DNA of 26,539 bases from the NCBI GenBank assembly GCA_002397465.1, contig DHAP01000046.1, positions 2,110-28,648 on the forward strand, in the 5' to 3' direction. The position numbers were made by a program, and so were the translations under genes. Under the pieces are notes generated by a model that did not search any database, was not told where the DNA came from, and was given only the letters and a program-made list of their open reading frames with translations. Source of the DNA: Caryophanales bacterium UBA4951 (GTDB lineage: Bacteria; Bacillota_I; Bacilli_A; RFN20; CAG-826). Shown in pieces: positions 1-7,451 of the stretch (its first letter is position 1; every line of letters begins with the position of its first letter).

Positions 1-224
1 TTGAGGTAGTGGTAGATGCCCTCATCGTCGATGTTCGGGTATTCTTTGCCGCCTGATATCGGGACCAAAGAAACGACGTCCACTTTAACCTTGGCTTCTA
101 ATAAAGAGGAGATAAGACGGTAATGGAGGTTCTGGTTTGAGGGGTTTGGCTTGGCGGATAAATCATGATAAAAGGAATCGAACGCCGGATCGTCAAGGCT
201 TGTGGTGAGATAGATGACCCTCAT
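1..224 (-). CDS. Glycosyltransferase-like protein, N-terminal part (cut by window edge)
   Basis: On the minus strand an ATG at 224-222 opens a frame that stays open to base 1, about 74 residues. It starts MRVIYLTTSLDDPAFDSFYH and later contains a segment reading VVSLVPISGG. The beta-strand opening (RVIYLTT) and a Gly-rich turn after a hydrophobic strand resemble the first Rossmann half of GT-B glycosyltransferases such as family GT4, but too little is present for a firm family call. The start codon follows the TAA of the upstream glycosyltransferase gene with no gap, so the two are almost certainly co-transcribed and translationally coupled. Its likely role is in a surface polysaccharide or glycolipid pathway, inferred from the neighbour. 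It is not seen in full, so catalytic residues cannot be checked. Confidence 0.7.
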   Translation of the reverse strand, partial: MRVIYLTTSLDDPAFDSFYHDLSAKPNPSNQNLHYRLISSLLEAKVKVDVVSLVPISGGKEYPNIDDEGIYHYL

Positions 225-1316
225 TTATTTGCCCTCGGTGAAGATGGCCAAATGACGGGCCGCCATGATCTCGAGCGTGTTCTTTTTTGAAGTCTCCATG
301 GCATAGACGTCCATATCCATGTCTTTCTCTGTCTCTATCGCGTCCATGATGGATTTCTCATTGTCGAGGTCCACCAAGAAGCCGTTCTTCCCATCCTCGA
401 TGAGGTTGAGGGCTGAGTTGGCGCTTCTTGAGGCGATGACCGGCGTCCCTTGGGAGAGACACTCATTGACGACGTGTCCATATATGTCTTCCTTGGTGAG
501 GAAGATCGAGCAATCGGAAATCGAGAAGAGGTGCAAGACGTCCTGATGGGACTTAAAGGGCATCAGGAAGACGTTATGGAGATTGTGGGCTTTGATGTAG
601 GAGATGTATTTCTCTTTTTCCTTGCCCCCGCCGACGAGCAAAAGGGTTTTGTCCTCATCGACACTCTCCCAGATCCTCAATAACTCCATGTTGTTCTTTC
701 TTTCGATGAAAGAGCCGACGTTGATATAAAGCTCATTGCCTTTGATGCCGAGCTTCTCCCTTTCGCGATATCTCTCTTCCGAAGCAAGGGGCTTGGAGAT
801 GATCTCATTTTCAAAAACCGTGGAGTAGGGGTAGAGCTTGATAAGAGCTGGGTCGACCCCATAGTAGACGAGATACTTTGAGGAATGGGAGTCAGGTGAA
901 AGATAGTAAGCGGCCCCCGGCAGGAATTTCTGCTTCAGGCTCTTCTTGTAACTATGCTCATTCTCTCTTATGACCCCTCCATTGATGGCGAAGACGTAAG
1001 GGATGTTATGCTTCTTGAGATAGGAAATGCATCTCATCTCCGTGAGGGTGCTCCAACCATTGATGACGATGACGTCGTAATGGTTCTTCTTGATCTCTTT
1101 TATTGGGAGGTCAGTGTAGTTATTGAAGTCCCCGAGTGGAAGGGAGTGAGGCAAAAGCATTTTGAAGTTCTTGGCTTTCTCGGCGTAAAAAGAGGGGTTG
1201 CGGTCGCCTTCGCTGTGTCTTTCAAAACAGACGGTCAGCTCGCAGCTTTTCCCAAGGAGATTGAAGAAGTCGACTTTATATGGGGCTGGATGATTGAAAA
1301 GCCAGAATACTTTCAT
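225..1316 (-). CDS. Glycosyltransferase family 4-type (GT-B fold)
   Basis: A 363-residue protein with GT-B architecture. The N-terminal acceptor half includes DVIVING at about 81-87 and NGGVIRENE near 112-120. The C-terminal donor half has a strand and Gly loop TLLLVGGG at 224-231 and the segment EDIYGHVVNE at 276-285. The latter corresponds to the EX7E nucleotide-sugar motif of GT4 enzymes; if D277 is the first acidic residue and E285 the second, the spacing is exact. It is followed by GTPVIAS, typical of the donor-binding loop. It should transfer a sugar from a nucleotide donor to a cytoplasmic-face acceptor; neither substrate can be named. There are no membrane segments. No Shine-Dalgarno site precedes the ATG. 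Instead a TATAAT lies 8 bases upstream, suggesting a leaderless transcript. The next gene begins directly after its stop. Confidence 0.88.
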   Translation of the reverse strand: MKVFWLFNHPAPYKVDFFNLLGKSCELTVCFERHSEGDRNPSFYAEKAKNFKMLLPHSLPLGDFNNYTDLPIKEIKKNHYDVIVINGWSTLTEMRCISYLKKHNIPYVFAINGGVIRENEHSYKKSLKQKFLPGAAYYLSPDSHSSKYLVYYGVDPALIKLYPYSTVFENEIISKPLASEERYREREKLGIKGNELYINVGSFIERKNNMELLRIWESVDEDKTLLLVGGGKEKEKYISYIKAHNLHNVFLMPFKSHQDVLHLFSISDCSIFLTKEDIYGHVVNECLSQGTPVIASRSANSALNLIEDGKNGFLVDLDNEKSIMDAIETEKDMDMDVYAMETSKKNTLEIMAARHLAIFTEGK

Positions 1317-1324
1317 GTGCGAGT

Positions 1325-1353
1325 ATTATATCTTTCTTATCCTTTCATCTCCA
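1325..1353 (-). promoter_or_regulatory. Promoter of glycosyltransferase operon (leaderless-type)
   Basis: Reading the minus strand, TGGAGA (from 1353) and TATAAT (1330-1325) are separated by 17 bases, and the ATG follows the -10 box by only 8 bases. Transcription would start about at the start codon. The -10 box is a perfect match; the -35 box is 4 of 6. The assignment is by pattern only. Confidence 0.5.
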
Positions 1354-1369
1354 CATTTCTAATGGCTTC

Positions 1370-1398
1370 TTGGATTAACTCATTCCCCTCTTTATACT
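1370..1398 (+). promoter_or_regulatory. Promoter of ung (leaderless-type)
   Basis: TTGGAT at 1370-1375 and TATACT at 1393-1398 are 17 bases apart. The ung ATG begins 7 bases after the -10 box, so the mRNA probably starts at or next to the start codon. No convincing ribosome-binding site fits between them. This promoter lies back to back with the glycosyltransferase promoter in the 89-base divergent gap. Confidence 0.5.
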
Positions 1399-1405
1399 TC
1401 TAGGT

Positions 1406-2071
1406 ATGCTGAGCGACTGGAAAGAACTTTTTGACTCCATAAAAGACAAGGAATATTCAAAGACCCTTCATGAGTTTTTGGAGCACGAATACCATAACGA
1501 GGTCGTCTATCCTCCCCGCGACATGGTCTTCCAGGCTTTTAAGCTCACGAAACCCACCGACCTCAAAGTGGTGATTATCGGCCAAGACCCATACCATAAC
1601 CCCGGCCAGGCGATGGGGCTTTCTTTCTCGGTCCCTCGAGGAATAGACCCTCCGCCATCGCTTATCAACGTCTACAAAGAGATTCAGTCAGACCTCAAGA
1701 CAAAAATGAATTTCGACAATGGCGATCTGACCCCGTGGGCTCAGCAAGGCGTCCTTTTATTGAACGCTTATCTCACGGTCAGAGGGGGTCAGGCCCTGAG
1801 CCACGCCCGCCCGGAATATGACCAGTTCATCAACGATGTGATGCTCTATATCGACAGCTTGCCCCAGCCGATGGTTTTCATGCTTTGGGGGGCTTTTGCA
1901 AAGAAATTCCTGCCGCTTATCCATAATCCGAAGCACATCGCTTTGACATCTGCCCACCCATCTCCCTTATCGGCCAACCATGGTGGCTGGTTTGGCAACC
2001 ACCTTTTCAGCCAATGTGACAACTATCTCTTTGAGAACGGAATAAAGCCTATTGACTGGCAAATCAAATAA
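1406..2071 (+). CDS. ung: Uracil-DNA glycosylase, family 1
   Basis: A 221-residue protein matching the usual family 1 length. It cuts uracil out of DNA after cytosine deamination or dUMP misincorporation, starting base-excision repair. The water-activating motif GQDPYH is at 59-64 with catalytic Asp61. The DNA-intercalating motif HPSPLSA is at 184-190 with the catalytic His184. PPPSLINVYKE (82-92) and LLLNAYLTV (117-125) are also typical of the family and contribute to the uracil pocket. The ATG at 1406 is chosen because the protein begins where Ung proteins usually begin. There is no strong ribosome site, but a promoter ends 7 bases upstream. The next gene is separated by a riboswitch, so ung is probably a single-gene unit. 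Confidence 0.97.
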   Translation: MLSDWKELFDSIKDKEYSKTLHEFLEHEYHNEVVYPPRDMVFQAFKLTKPTDLKVVIIGQDPYHNPGQAMGLSFSVPRGIDPPPSLINVYKEIQSDLKTKMNFDNGDLTPWAQQGVLLLNAYLTVRGGQALSHARPEYDQFINDVMLYIDSLPQPMVFMLWGAFAKKFLPLIHNPKHIALTSAHPSPLSANHGGWFGNHLFSQCDNYLFENGIKPIDWQIK

Positions 2072-2091
2072 AGCCTAGACTAGTAGCGATT

Positions 2092-2206
2092 CGGAGCTTG
2101 CCAATAGCAGGCTGAGAGGAACCTTGCGCAGGTTCGACGGCACCTGATCCAGATAATGCTGGCGGAGGTACTGATTTTACAGGTCCTCCGAATGTGCAAA
2201 GGAGGA
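2092..2206 (+). promoter_or_regulatory. TPP riboswitch with Shine-Dalgarno-sequestering platform
   Basis: The conserved thi-box elements are present in order: CTGAGA at 2112-2117, ACCTGAT at 2142-2148 and GATAATGC at 2152-2159 followed by TGGCGGAGG. This is the thiamine-pyrophosphate aptamer. Downstream, TCCTCC (2184-2189) can pair with GGAGGA (2201-2206), which includes the Shine-Dalgarno site of the ThiT gene. The aptamer's 3' edge CGGAGG (2163-2168) can pair with CCTCCG (2185-2190) instead. The two pairings exclude each other, so bound TPP, by holding the aptamer edge, would free CCTCC to mask the ribosome site. Six T residues follow the second hairpin, so termination is also possible. I did not resolve the P1 helix. 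Confidence 0.9.
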
Positions 2207-2213
2207 TTTTTTA

Positions 2214-3290
2214 ATGGAAAATGCACAGTCGGAAAAGAAAGTGGAGCTTTGGTTCAAGGAGCATTTGTATCTCTTGGCCATCATCTTCGCGCTCTTGTCG
2301 ATTCTAGTTCTATGCGCGCCGATCTACACGGCTAAGCCGTTAGCGACCGGAGAGAGGACCAACATCTATTTTTGGAACATCTTCTCTGGCGAATTCCGTC
2401 TTGGCTATGGCGTCTTGAGCGCGGTCATCCTGATGATCGTCGGCTCAGTCTTGTCTCTATTTCACAAGAAGAGCCCGTACTTCCTAAGCGGGGCCATGCT
2501 TTGCTTCTTGGTCGGGGCCTTGCTCTTCTTGGTTGGCAAAGACATCTTCAATTTCACCAACAGCGAACTCTATGGCTACAACTCAGCGACCGATGATTAT
2601 GATTTGCTCATTTGGAGCGGCACGATCAAGAGTTACAGCGCCAAACTCGGAGCTGGATCGGTCATCGCGACCATCTTCGCGGCCATTGCCGCCTTATGTG
2701 CCTTCGATGGCTCTTATGAGAAAGATACCTTCTCGGTCCGTGACATGGTCGAAAGCGCCGTCCTCATCGCGATGGCGGTCGGCCTCAACTTCATCAAGCT
2801 TTTCCCAGCCCCAACCGGCGGCTCGGTCAACCTTCAGATGTTGCCTCTTATGATCATCGCCTTCAGACATGGCCCAACCAAAGGATTCTTATGCGGTGGC
2901 ATCGTCTATGGCCTCATTACCTGTTTGACCGATGGCTATGGATTTGAGTTCTTCCCATTCGATTATCTGGTCGGGTTCGGAAGCGTCGCCATCTGCGGAT
3001 TCTTCAAAAACAAAGTCTTCCCAGCCGGGCAAAAAGGCTACACCGTCAAAGGCGAGATTTACTTATTCATCGCCGCGGCCTTATCGACCTTTGTCCGTTT
3101 CATCGGCGGAAGCGTCTCCTCGATGGTCTATTACAACTACACCTTCATCGCCGCCATCACCTACAACGCCGCCTATGTCTTCATCTCCGGCGGCATTGCC
3201 ATCGCCATCATCATGGCTTTGTATGGTCCGTTATGCCGGATCAACTCCATGTTCCCGGTGAAGGAACCCCTCAAAGAAAAAGCCGAATAG
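2214..3290 (+). CDS. thiT: ThiT-like thiamine transporter (ECF S component) with extra N-terminal membrane module
   Basis: A 358-residue integral membrane protein. Residues 178-350 resemble ThiT/YuaJ, the substrate-binding S component of energy-coupling-factor thiamine importers. Recognisable stretches are GGSVNLQMLPLMIIAFRHG (202-220), the YGLITCLTDG loop (232-241), and the late YNAAYV segment. ThiT proteins are usually about 180-200 residues; here 165 residues precede that domain, with about four predicted membrane helices near 19-36, 64-82, 89-108 and 145-164. The expected His in the 'RxxxH' helix of ThiT appears replaced (VRFIGG at 294-299), while the Asn of YNAAY is kept. GGAGG lies 8 bases before the ATG and is controlled by the TPP riboswitch, which independently supports thiamine or a thiamine precursor as substrate. 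The shared EcfA/EcfT module is not in this window. Confidence 0.85.
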   Translation: MENAQSEKKVELWFKEHLYLLAIIFALLSILVLCAPIYTAKPLATGERTNIYFWNIFSGEFRLGYGVLSAVILMIVGSVLSLFHKKSPYFLSGAMLCFLVGALLFLVGKDIFNFTNSELYGYNSATDDYDLLIWSGTIKSYSAKLGAGSVIATIFAAIAALCAFDGSYEKDTFSVRDMVESAVLIAMAVGLNFIKLFPAPTGGSVNLQMLPLMIIAFRHGPTKGFLCGGIVYGLITCLTDGYGFEFFPFDYLVGFGSVAICGFFKNKVFPAGQKGYTVKGEIYLFIAAALSTFVRFIGGSVSSMVYYNYTFIAAITYNAAYVFISGGIAIAIIMALYGPLCRINSMFPVKEPLKEKAE

Positions 3291-3303
3291 CCGCTTCGAT
3301 ATG

Positions 3304-3330
3304 GGCCCCGAGAACGTTCGGGGCCTTTTT
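3304..3330 (+). terminator. Intrinsic terminator after ThiT gene
   Basis: GGCCCCGA (3304-3311) pairs perfectly with TCGGGGCC (3318-3325) around a 6-base loop and is followed by five T residues. It lies 14 bases after the stop codon. Confidence 0.92.
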
Positions 3331-3382
3331 CTATCGCATCATCAGAATAATTTCGTCAACGAACCGTTAAGAGAATACTAAC

Positions 3383-3419
3383 AATAAGTTTTTAACTTAT
3401 TCCCCCAACGTGTTATAGT
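3383..3419 (+). promoter_or_regulatory. Promoter with overlapping palindrome, DUF3137 gene
   Basis: An extended -10 box (TG, one base, TATAGT) lies at 3411-3419. The best -35 is the weak TTTAAC at 3391-3396, 17 bases upstream. AATAAGTT (3383-3390) and AACTTATT (3394-3401) form a perfect 8-base inverted repeat around TTT and cover the -35 region. This is where a repressor operator would sit; no regulator is identified. Confidence 0.5.
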
Positions 3420-3442
3420 GCAATGGCAATTAGAGGTGCTTT

Positions 3443-4756
3443 ATGAAAGAAAACAAGAAAACCACCACGAAGAAGAGCGACGAAACCAAAGCCAAAAAGA
3501 GCGTGAAGGCTGCTAAAAAAGAAGCCCCCGCCAAGAAAAAGGCCGCGGCGCCCAAAAAGCCTGCCGTCAAGAAAGAAGAAGTCAAAGAGGTCCCCGAAGA
3601 AAAGAAAATCGAGGAACCCATAACCGTCGAAAGCAAGGAAGAAGCCGCCCCAGAGGCAACCGTCGAAGAAACAAAGAAGGTTGACGAGGACAGCGATTTC
3701 GCCGATGAGGCCAAACCAGTCGCCCCACTCCCAGCCCCCGCGCCGGAAGAGACGAAAGAAGAAGACAAAGGCCCGTCAATCGAGATGCACGACGACTCCA
3801 AGAAGGTCGAGGAGGTCAAACCGACCAACCCGAAGGAAGTCATCACCTACACCTATGACGACGACAACCTCAAAGGCATCGAGGATGCCCGTTTAGATTT
3901 CTACAAGTACTACAAGAAAATGAACCGCACCAAGTGGATCATCACCGCCGGTTCGCTTCTTCTCATCATCGCCGGATGGATCATCCCGATGCTGATCCCA
4001 TCTCTTAAGGACACCAACAACGGCTTCTACATCACCTTGGCCGTCTTGGTCGTGGCCCTTATTATCCTCGGCGTCTATTCCTATATCTTCAAAAAGAAAC
4101 TCGACGTGAAGATGAAGGACTACTTCAAGAAGTTCTATGACTTTACGAACGCTTATGTGTTCGGCGACAAGGTAGCCAACCTCACCGGCTCGATCGATGA
4201 CAAACTTGACCCAGCCGTCTTCAGCGCCACCAATCTTTATAAGGATGTCGCCAAAGTCGGAAGCCGTGAGACTCTCCACTTCGACTACAAGGACCACAAG
4301 ATCCTTCTCTCCGACTGCGCTGGCCAGGTCAAAGCCGGAAAAGGCCTTCAGACCGTCTTCGTCGGCAAGCTCATGAGCTTCGACAATGACTGGAACGAAG
4401 GTGACGTCGTCATCTATCTGAAAGGCAACAAGAGGGCTCTCCCTCCGACCAATCTCGATGGACTCGAAGTCTATGAGGACAGCAAGAACATGGTCGTCTA
4501 TGGACCAGCCAAGCACGTCATGACCCAGAAGGTCAGAAAAGCCTTGGCCGCCATCAACACCAATCCGGTTCTCATCGACATGGCCGTCTCCATCAGAAAC
4601 GGCTCGACCTACTTCGCCCTCGGCTACGAGGACAGCCTCATGATCCTTCCGCTCGACAAAACGTTCAACCCAGCTCCGACCCAAGAGTTCAAAGCCGACA
4701 TGGTTCTCTTGTTCGAGTTGATCGACGCCCTCAGCTACAAAGAACAGAGCAAATAA
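3443..4756 (+). CDS. DUF3137 domain membrane protein with Lys/Ala/Glu-rich N-terminus
   Basis: A 437-residue protein in three parts. Residues 1-130 are low complexity: first basic (Lys, Ala, Pro), then acidic (Glu, Asp), likely disordered and cytoplasmic. Two membrane helices follow at about 165-184 and 195-217, separated by a short loop. The C-terminal 220 residues resemble DUF3137 proteins, with a strand-rich region including the segment TVFVGKLMSFDNDW, a later VVYGPAKHVMTQK and a terminal NGSTYFALGYEDSLMILPL. The function of DUF3137 is not known to me. AGAGGTG precedes the ATG by about five bases. The gene has its own promoter and is convergent with the zinc-ribbon gene. The Lys/Ala tract creates long spurious frames on the opposite strand. 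Confidence 0.8.
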   Translation: MKENKKTTTKKSDETKAKKSVKAAKKEAPAKKKAAAPKKPAVKKEEVKEVPEEKKIEEPITVESKEEAAPEATVEETKKVDEDSDFADEAKPVAPLPAPAPEETKEEDKGPSIEMHDDSKKVEEVKPTNPKEVITYTYDDDNLKGIEDARLDFYKYYKKMNRTKWIITAGSLLLIIAGWIIPMLIPSLKDTNNGFYITLAVLVVALIILGVYSYIFKKKLDVKMKDYFKKFYDFTNAYVFGDKVANLTGSIDDKLDPAVFSATNLYKDVAKVGSRETLHFDYKDHKILLSDCAGQVKAGKGLQTVFVGKLMSFDNDWNEGDVVIYLKGNKRALPPTNLDGLEVYEDSKNMVVYGPAKHVMTQKVRKALAAINTNPVLIDMAVSIRNGSTYFALGYEDSLMILPLDKTFNPAPTQEFKADMVLLFELIDALSYKEQSK

Positions 4757-4779
4757 AAAGACCGAATCGCTTCGGCCTT
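4757..4779 (-). terminator. Terminator of zinc-ribbon gene, in the convergent gap
   Basis: CCGAA (4762-4766) and TTCGG (4771-4775) form a short stem, extended by three more pairs after one mismatch. On the minus strand it is followed by five T residues. On the plus strand the T-run is absent, so it serves mainly the leftward gene. Confidence 0.65.
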
Positions 4780-4789
4780 CATCTCTAGT

Positions 4790-5314
4790 CTATAAGTGCT
4801 TCCCGCATTTGCGGCAGTAGAACGAATCAACGTCGTTCTCCTCGCCGCAGTAGGGGCACTTTTTCTTTAGCTCGCTTCCACAGTGGTCACAGAACTTCGC
4901 CCCGGGCTCGTTCTTCGTCCCACACTTCGGGCAAACGGGAGCGGTGTCTTTTCCTTTGATGGCGTCCGCGGCTTCCTTGATGGTCTGGACCGTTTCTTTT
5001 CTCGTTCCATCCATCATGTAGTTGGTGGTGTCCTTCATGACTGGGGCCACCTCAGAGGCGAAGTAACGCTGCACGGTTCCTAAATAGCCGAATATCAGGC
5101 ATGAGACGCCCACGAAGGTAAGCGGTATGCCAAGCCATAATAAGAATATCAACGGGGACGGGGTGTCGAAGCTGCCAAAACTAGTGGCGAAGGCGATGGC
5201 CCCAAAGACGTCACAGACGATTCCGGCCGATAAGAAAATCCAACCGGCCACCCTTAAGCCATGTCTCACTTTCACGTTTTGGACCAGATACTTTTTTCCT
5301 TCTTGTTGTTCCAT
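4790..5314 (-). CDS. Double zinc-ribbon membrane protein
   Basis: A 174-residue protein from the ATG at 5314, preferred over an in-frame start 17 codons upstream because AAGGGG sits 7 bases before it. Two hydrophobic helices lie at about 20-45 and 53-78. A polar linker of about 45 residues follows, then two zinc ribbons: Cys128/131 with Cys142/145, and Cys153/156 with Cys167/170. This is the 'double zinc ribbon' arrangement, usually a protein or nucleic acid docking module rather than a catalytic one. The function is unknown. Helices first and ribbons last imply that the ribbons face the cytoplasm. The gene stands alone, with TATAAT on the minus strand at 5339-5334. It converges on the DUF3137 gene, another membrane protein of unknown role. 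Confidence 0.8.
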   Translation of the reverse strand: MEQQEGKKYLVQNVKVRHGLRVAGWIFLSAGIVCDVFGAIAFATSFGSFDTPSPLIFLLWLGIPLTFVGVSCLIFGYLGTVQRYFASEVAPVMKDTTNYMMDGTRKETVQTIKEAADAIKGKDTAPVCPKCGTKNEPGAKFCDHCGSELKKKCPYCGEENDVDSFYCRKCGKHL

Positions 5315-5606
5315 AGGTTTTCCCCTTGACCTTATTATAGGTAAACGAAGGGAAAACCATATCAACTATTGGTGTATTTTCGCCCCTTTTCCGATAATGG
5401 TGGTTGTTTTATTGCTTTATCGTCATCCAACGCGGCCAATTTAAGGACCCTTTAATTATATAGGTATTGTTTATTGACGGTTTTGGGCCTATGAAGCGCT
5501 TACTTTGATAAAACAAGAAAAGGGCGTTCTATAGAGTTAATCAAGGGTGGTAGAATAATCTGTACGTCAATATATCGTGTTGAGTCTTTCTTTTAAGGAG
5601 AGAACC
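5315..5606. other. Divergent intergenic region
   Basis: About 290 AT-rich bases between the zinc-ribbon gene (minus) and the DUF47 gene (plus). A TATAAT for the minus gene is at 5339-5334. For the plus gene, TTGATA at 5505-5510 and TATAGA at 5530-5535, or TAGAAT at 5551-5556, are possible boxes, none with ideal spacing. I see no gene, and no RNA structure worth naming. Confidence 0.6.
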
Positions 5607-6239
5607 ATGTTCGGTAAAAAGAAAAACAAGTCGAACTACTATTTTGATTCTTTTGGCGAGCTCTGCCATTTCTCGGTGGAGTGCTGCGAGATGATCCTGG
5701 AGTTCATGAGACACTTCGACCATTCCAAACTTGAGGAGGTCAAGACCAACGTCCATCTCATCGAGCATCGGGCCGATGACAAGAAACACGAGGTCACCCA
5801 GAAACTCTTGACCGAGTTCATGACCCCAATCGACAGAGAGGACATCATGGAGCTCCTCCGCGAGATCGATGACATCACCGATGCGATTGAGGAAGTTTCT
5901 TTGAAGCTGTTCCTTTATGACTATAAGGAGTTGCCGCCGGACACCATCCCCTTCATGGAACTCACCCTTGAGTGCATCAAGAAGACCGAGGAATGCTTAC
6001 GTCACTTCTATGACTACATGGACAGCGACGTCATGACCCCGTACATCAGCGCGGTCGTCCACCTCGAAGAAGAAAGCGACACCGAATACATCAACGACGT
6101 CAGAAAGCTTTACCTTGAGGAAGGCGATGGCTTCAGAAGGCACAAATGCGAAGCCATGTACACGATGCTCGAGGAGACCAGCGACAAATGCCGCGAGGTC
6201 TGCCGTTACGTCCAGATGATTATGTTCAAGAACCTCTAA
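5607..6239 (+). CDS. DUF47/PhoU-like phosphate-transport accessory protein
   Basis: A 210-residue, largely helical protein. The ATG at 5607 is chosen because AAGGAG sits 6 bases upstream; an in-frame GTG ten codons earlier lacks one. The sequence matches DUF47, a PhoU-like four-helix family. It opens with basic residues, then has EMILEFMRHFDHSKLEEV, then VHLIEHRADDKKHEVTQKL with the acidic/His pattern of PhoU-type metal-binding helices. TPIDREDIMELLREIDDITD, the most conserved family segment, lies near residues 73-92. Such proteins sit beside PiT phosphate permeases and are thought to regulate them at the cytoplasmic face. Here the permease begins 4 bases after the stop, which makes the pairing firm. 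Confidence 0.92.
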   Translation: MFGKKKNKSNYYFDSFGELCHFSVECCEMILEFMRHFDHSKLEEVKTNVHLIEHRADDKKHEVTQKLLTEFMTPIDREDIMELLREIDDITDAIEEVSLKLFLYDYKELPPDTIPFMELTLECIKKTEECLRHFYDYMDSDVMTPYISAVVHLEEESDTEYINDVRKLYLEEGDGFRRHKCEAMYTMLEETSDKCREVCRYVQMIMFKNL

Positions 6240-6243
6240 ACCT

Positions 6244-7344
6244 ATGAGCATCGGCGAATTCTTCTCTTTGCTAAACGCCCACCCCTGGGGATACTCGGTG
6301 CTTTTATTGAACTTCGTCGTCATTTTCATCAACGGCTGGACAGATGGGCCAAATTCCATCGCCACCTGCGTGACCACCAAATGCGTGACTCCGAAGGTCG
6401 GCGTCTTCATCGCCGCGATTTTCAATCTCATCGGCGTGCTTCTCATCGGACTATTAGGGTCCTTCTTATCCGACTTCGGCTCAGTGGCCGAGACGATTGC
6501 CTCCCTTGTCAATTTCGATGTCTCGACGGAAGGGGCTTTGACGGATTCCTTGATCGCTTTGTCGGCAGGCTTACTAGCCATCATCATCTGGTCCTTGGGA
6601 TCGACGTATTTCGGTTTTCCTTCTTCTGAGAGCAACGAGCTCGTCGGCGGCATCACCGGGGCTGGAATGGCTTTGGCGGCCTTATCGGGCCTCAACTGGT
6701 TCTCCAGCATCAACTGGTCGAGCTGGAACAAAGTCCTGATTGGCTTCTTCGGTTCATTGATTTTGGGCTTCGTGTTAGGTTATGGGATCACAAAGCTGAT
6801 AGAGCTCATATGTCGAAAGCTTAAGCGTGGTGAGACCACCCGTTTCTTCACCAAAGGCCAGATTGCCTCCGCGGCCGGCATGAGCCTTGTCCATGGCATT
6901 CAAGATGGCGCGAAGTTCATGGGCGTCTTCATGCTTTTGGGATCGATGCTTTCAGGCGAAAGCAATGGTGAGGTCATCTCATCCTTATCGACCGCTTGGT
7001 GGATATATATACCTGTCGCCATCGTCATGACCGCCGGCACTTTCATGGGTGGCTACTCCATCATTAAGACATTAGGTTCTCAGATGACGAAACTCGAGAA
7101 GTATCAGGCCTTCGCCACCGACATCGCCTCCGTGATCGGACTCACCCTTGCGACCGTCTTCGGCCTCCCTGTTTCCACAGGCACCGTCAAGTCAACGTCC
7201 ATCCTCGGCGGTGGCAGCACCAAATCACTACGCAAAGTCCATTGGGACGTGGCTGGCAAGATGATAGGAAGCTGGATTCTGATCTTTCCACTGACTGCCT
7301 TAATAGGCTTCTTGGTTACGGTTGTTTTCGCATCCATTTTCTAG
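6244..7344 (+). CDS. pit: Inorganic phosphate transporter, PiT family
   Basis: A 366-residue polytopic membrane protein that should take up phosphate with a cation. PiT proteins have two related halves. The first half has the signature region NGWTDGPNSIATCVTTK near residues 30-46 and GFPSSESNELVGG near 124-136. The second half has HGIQDGAKFMG near 219-229 and GLPVSTGTVKSTSILGGG in the last quarter. These correspond to the GANDxANA, STH, HGxNDAQK and PVSTTH blocks of classic PiT proteins, with substitutions (Gly-Thr for Thr-His, for example) that place it in a divergent branch. No ribosome site is visible, so translation is probably coupled to the DUF47 gene. No terminator follows. Confidence 0.93.
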   Translation: MSIGEFFSLLNAHPWGYSVLLLNFVVIFINGWTDGPNSIATCVTTKCVTPKVGVFIAAIFNLIGVLLIGLLGSFLSDFGSVAETIASLVNFDVSTEGALTDSLIALSAGLLAIIIWSLGSTYFGFPSSESNELVGGITGAGMALAALSGLNWFSSINWSSWNKVLIGFFGSLILGFVLGYGITKLIELICRKLKRGETTRFFTKGQIASAAGMSLVHGIQDGAKFMGVFMLLGSMLSGESNGEVISSLSTAWWIYIPVAIVMTAGTFMGGYSIIKTLGSQMTKLEKYQAFATDIASVIGLTLATVFGLPVSTGTVKSTSILGGGSTKSLRKVHWDVAGKMIGSWILIFPLTALIGFLVTVVFASIF

Positions 7345-7405
7345 CGAGTTAGCCTCTTTTGACAAAAACGAAGAAATAATAGGGCGGACTTTCTTTTCTT
7401 TGCTT

Positions 7406-7451
7406 TATAATGTCCTTGTAAAGCCGACTACTCTTTAGCGGCTTCAGCGAT
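7406..7451 (+). promoter_or_regulatory. -10 box and 5' leader hairpin of DUF402 gene
   Basis: TATAAT lies at 7406-7411, without a good -35 box at standard spacing. Transcription would start about 7418. The leader then holds AAGCCG (7421-7426) and CGGCTT (7439-7444), a perfect 6-base stem with a 12-base loop. Seven bases later comes the ATG. No Shine-Dalgarno site is present. Confidence 0.5.

Noticed and set aside
3430..3846. Ser/Ala-rich protein on the minus strand opposite the DUF3137 gene
   Set aside because: It is the reverse reading of Lys/Ala/Glu-rich codons; such strings give long stop-free frames by composition alone.
5577..5606. Upstream GTG start for the DUF47 gene
   Set aside because: AAGGAG falls inside the would-be extension and is correctly spaced for the ATG at 5607.
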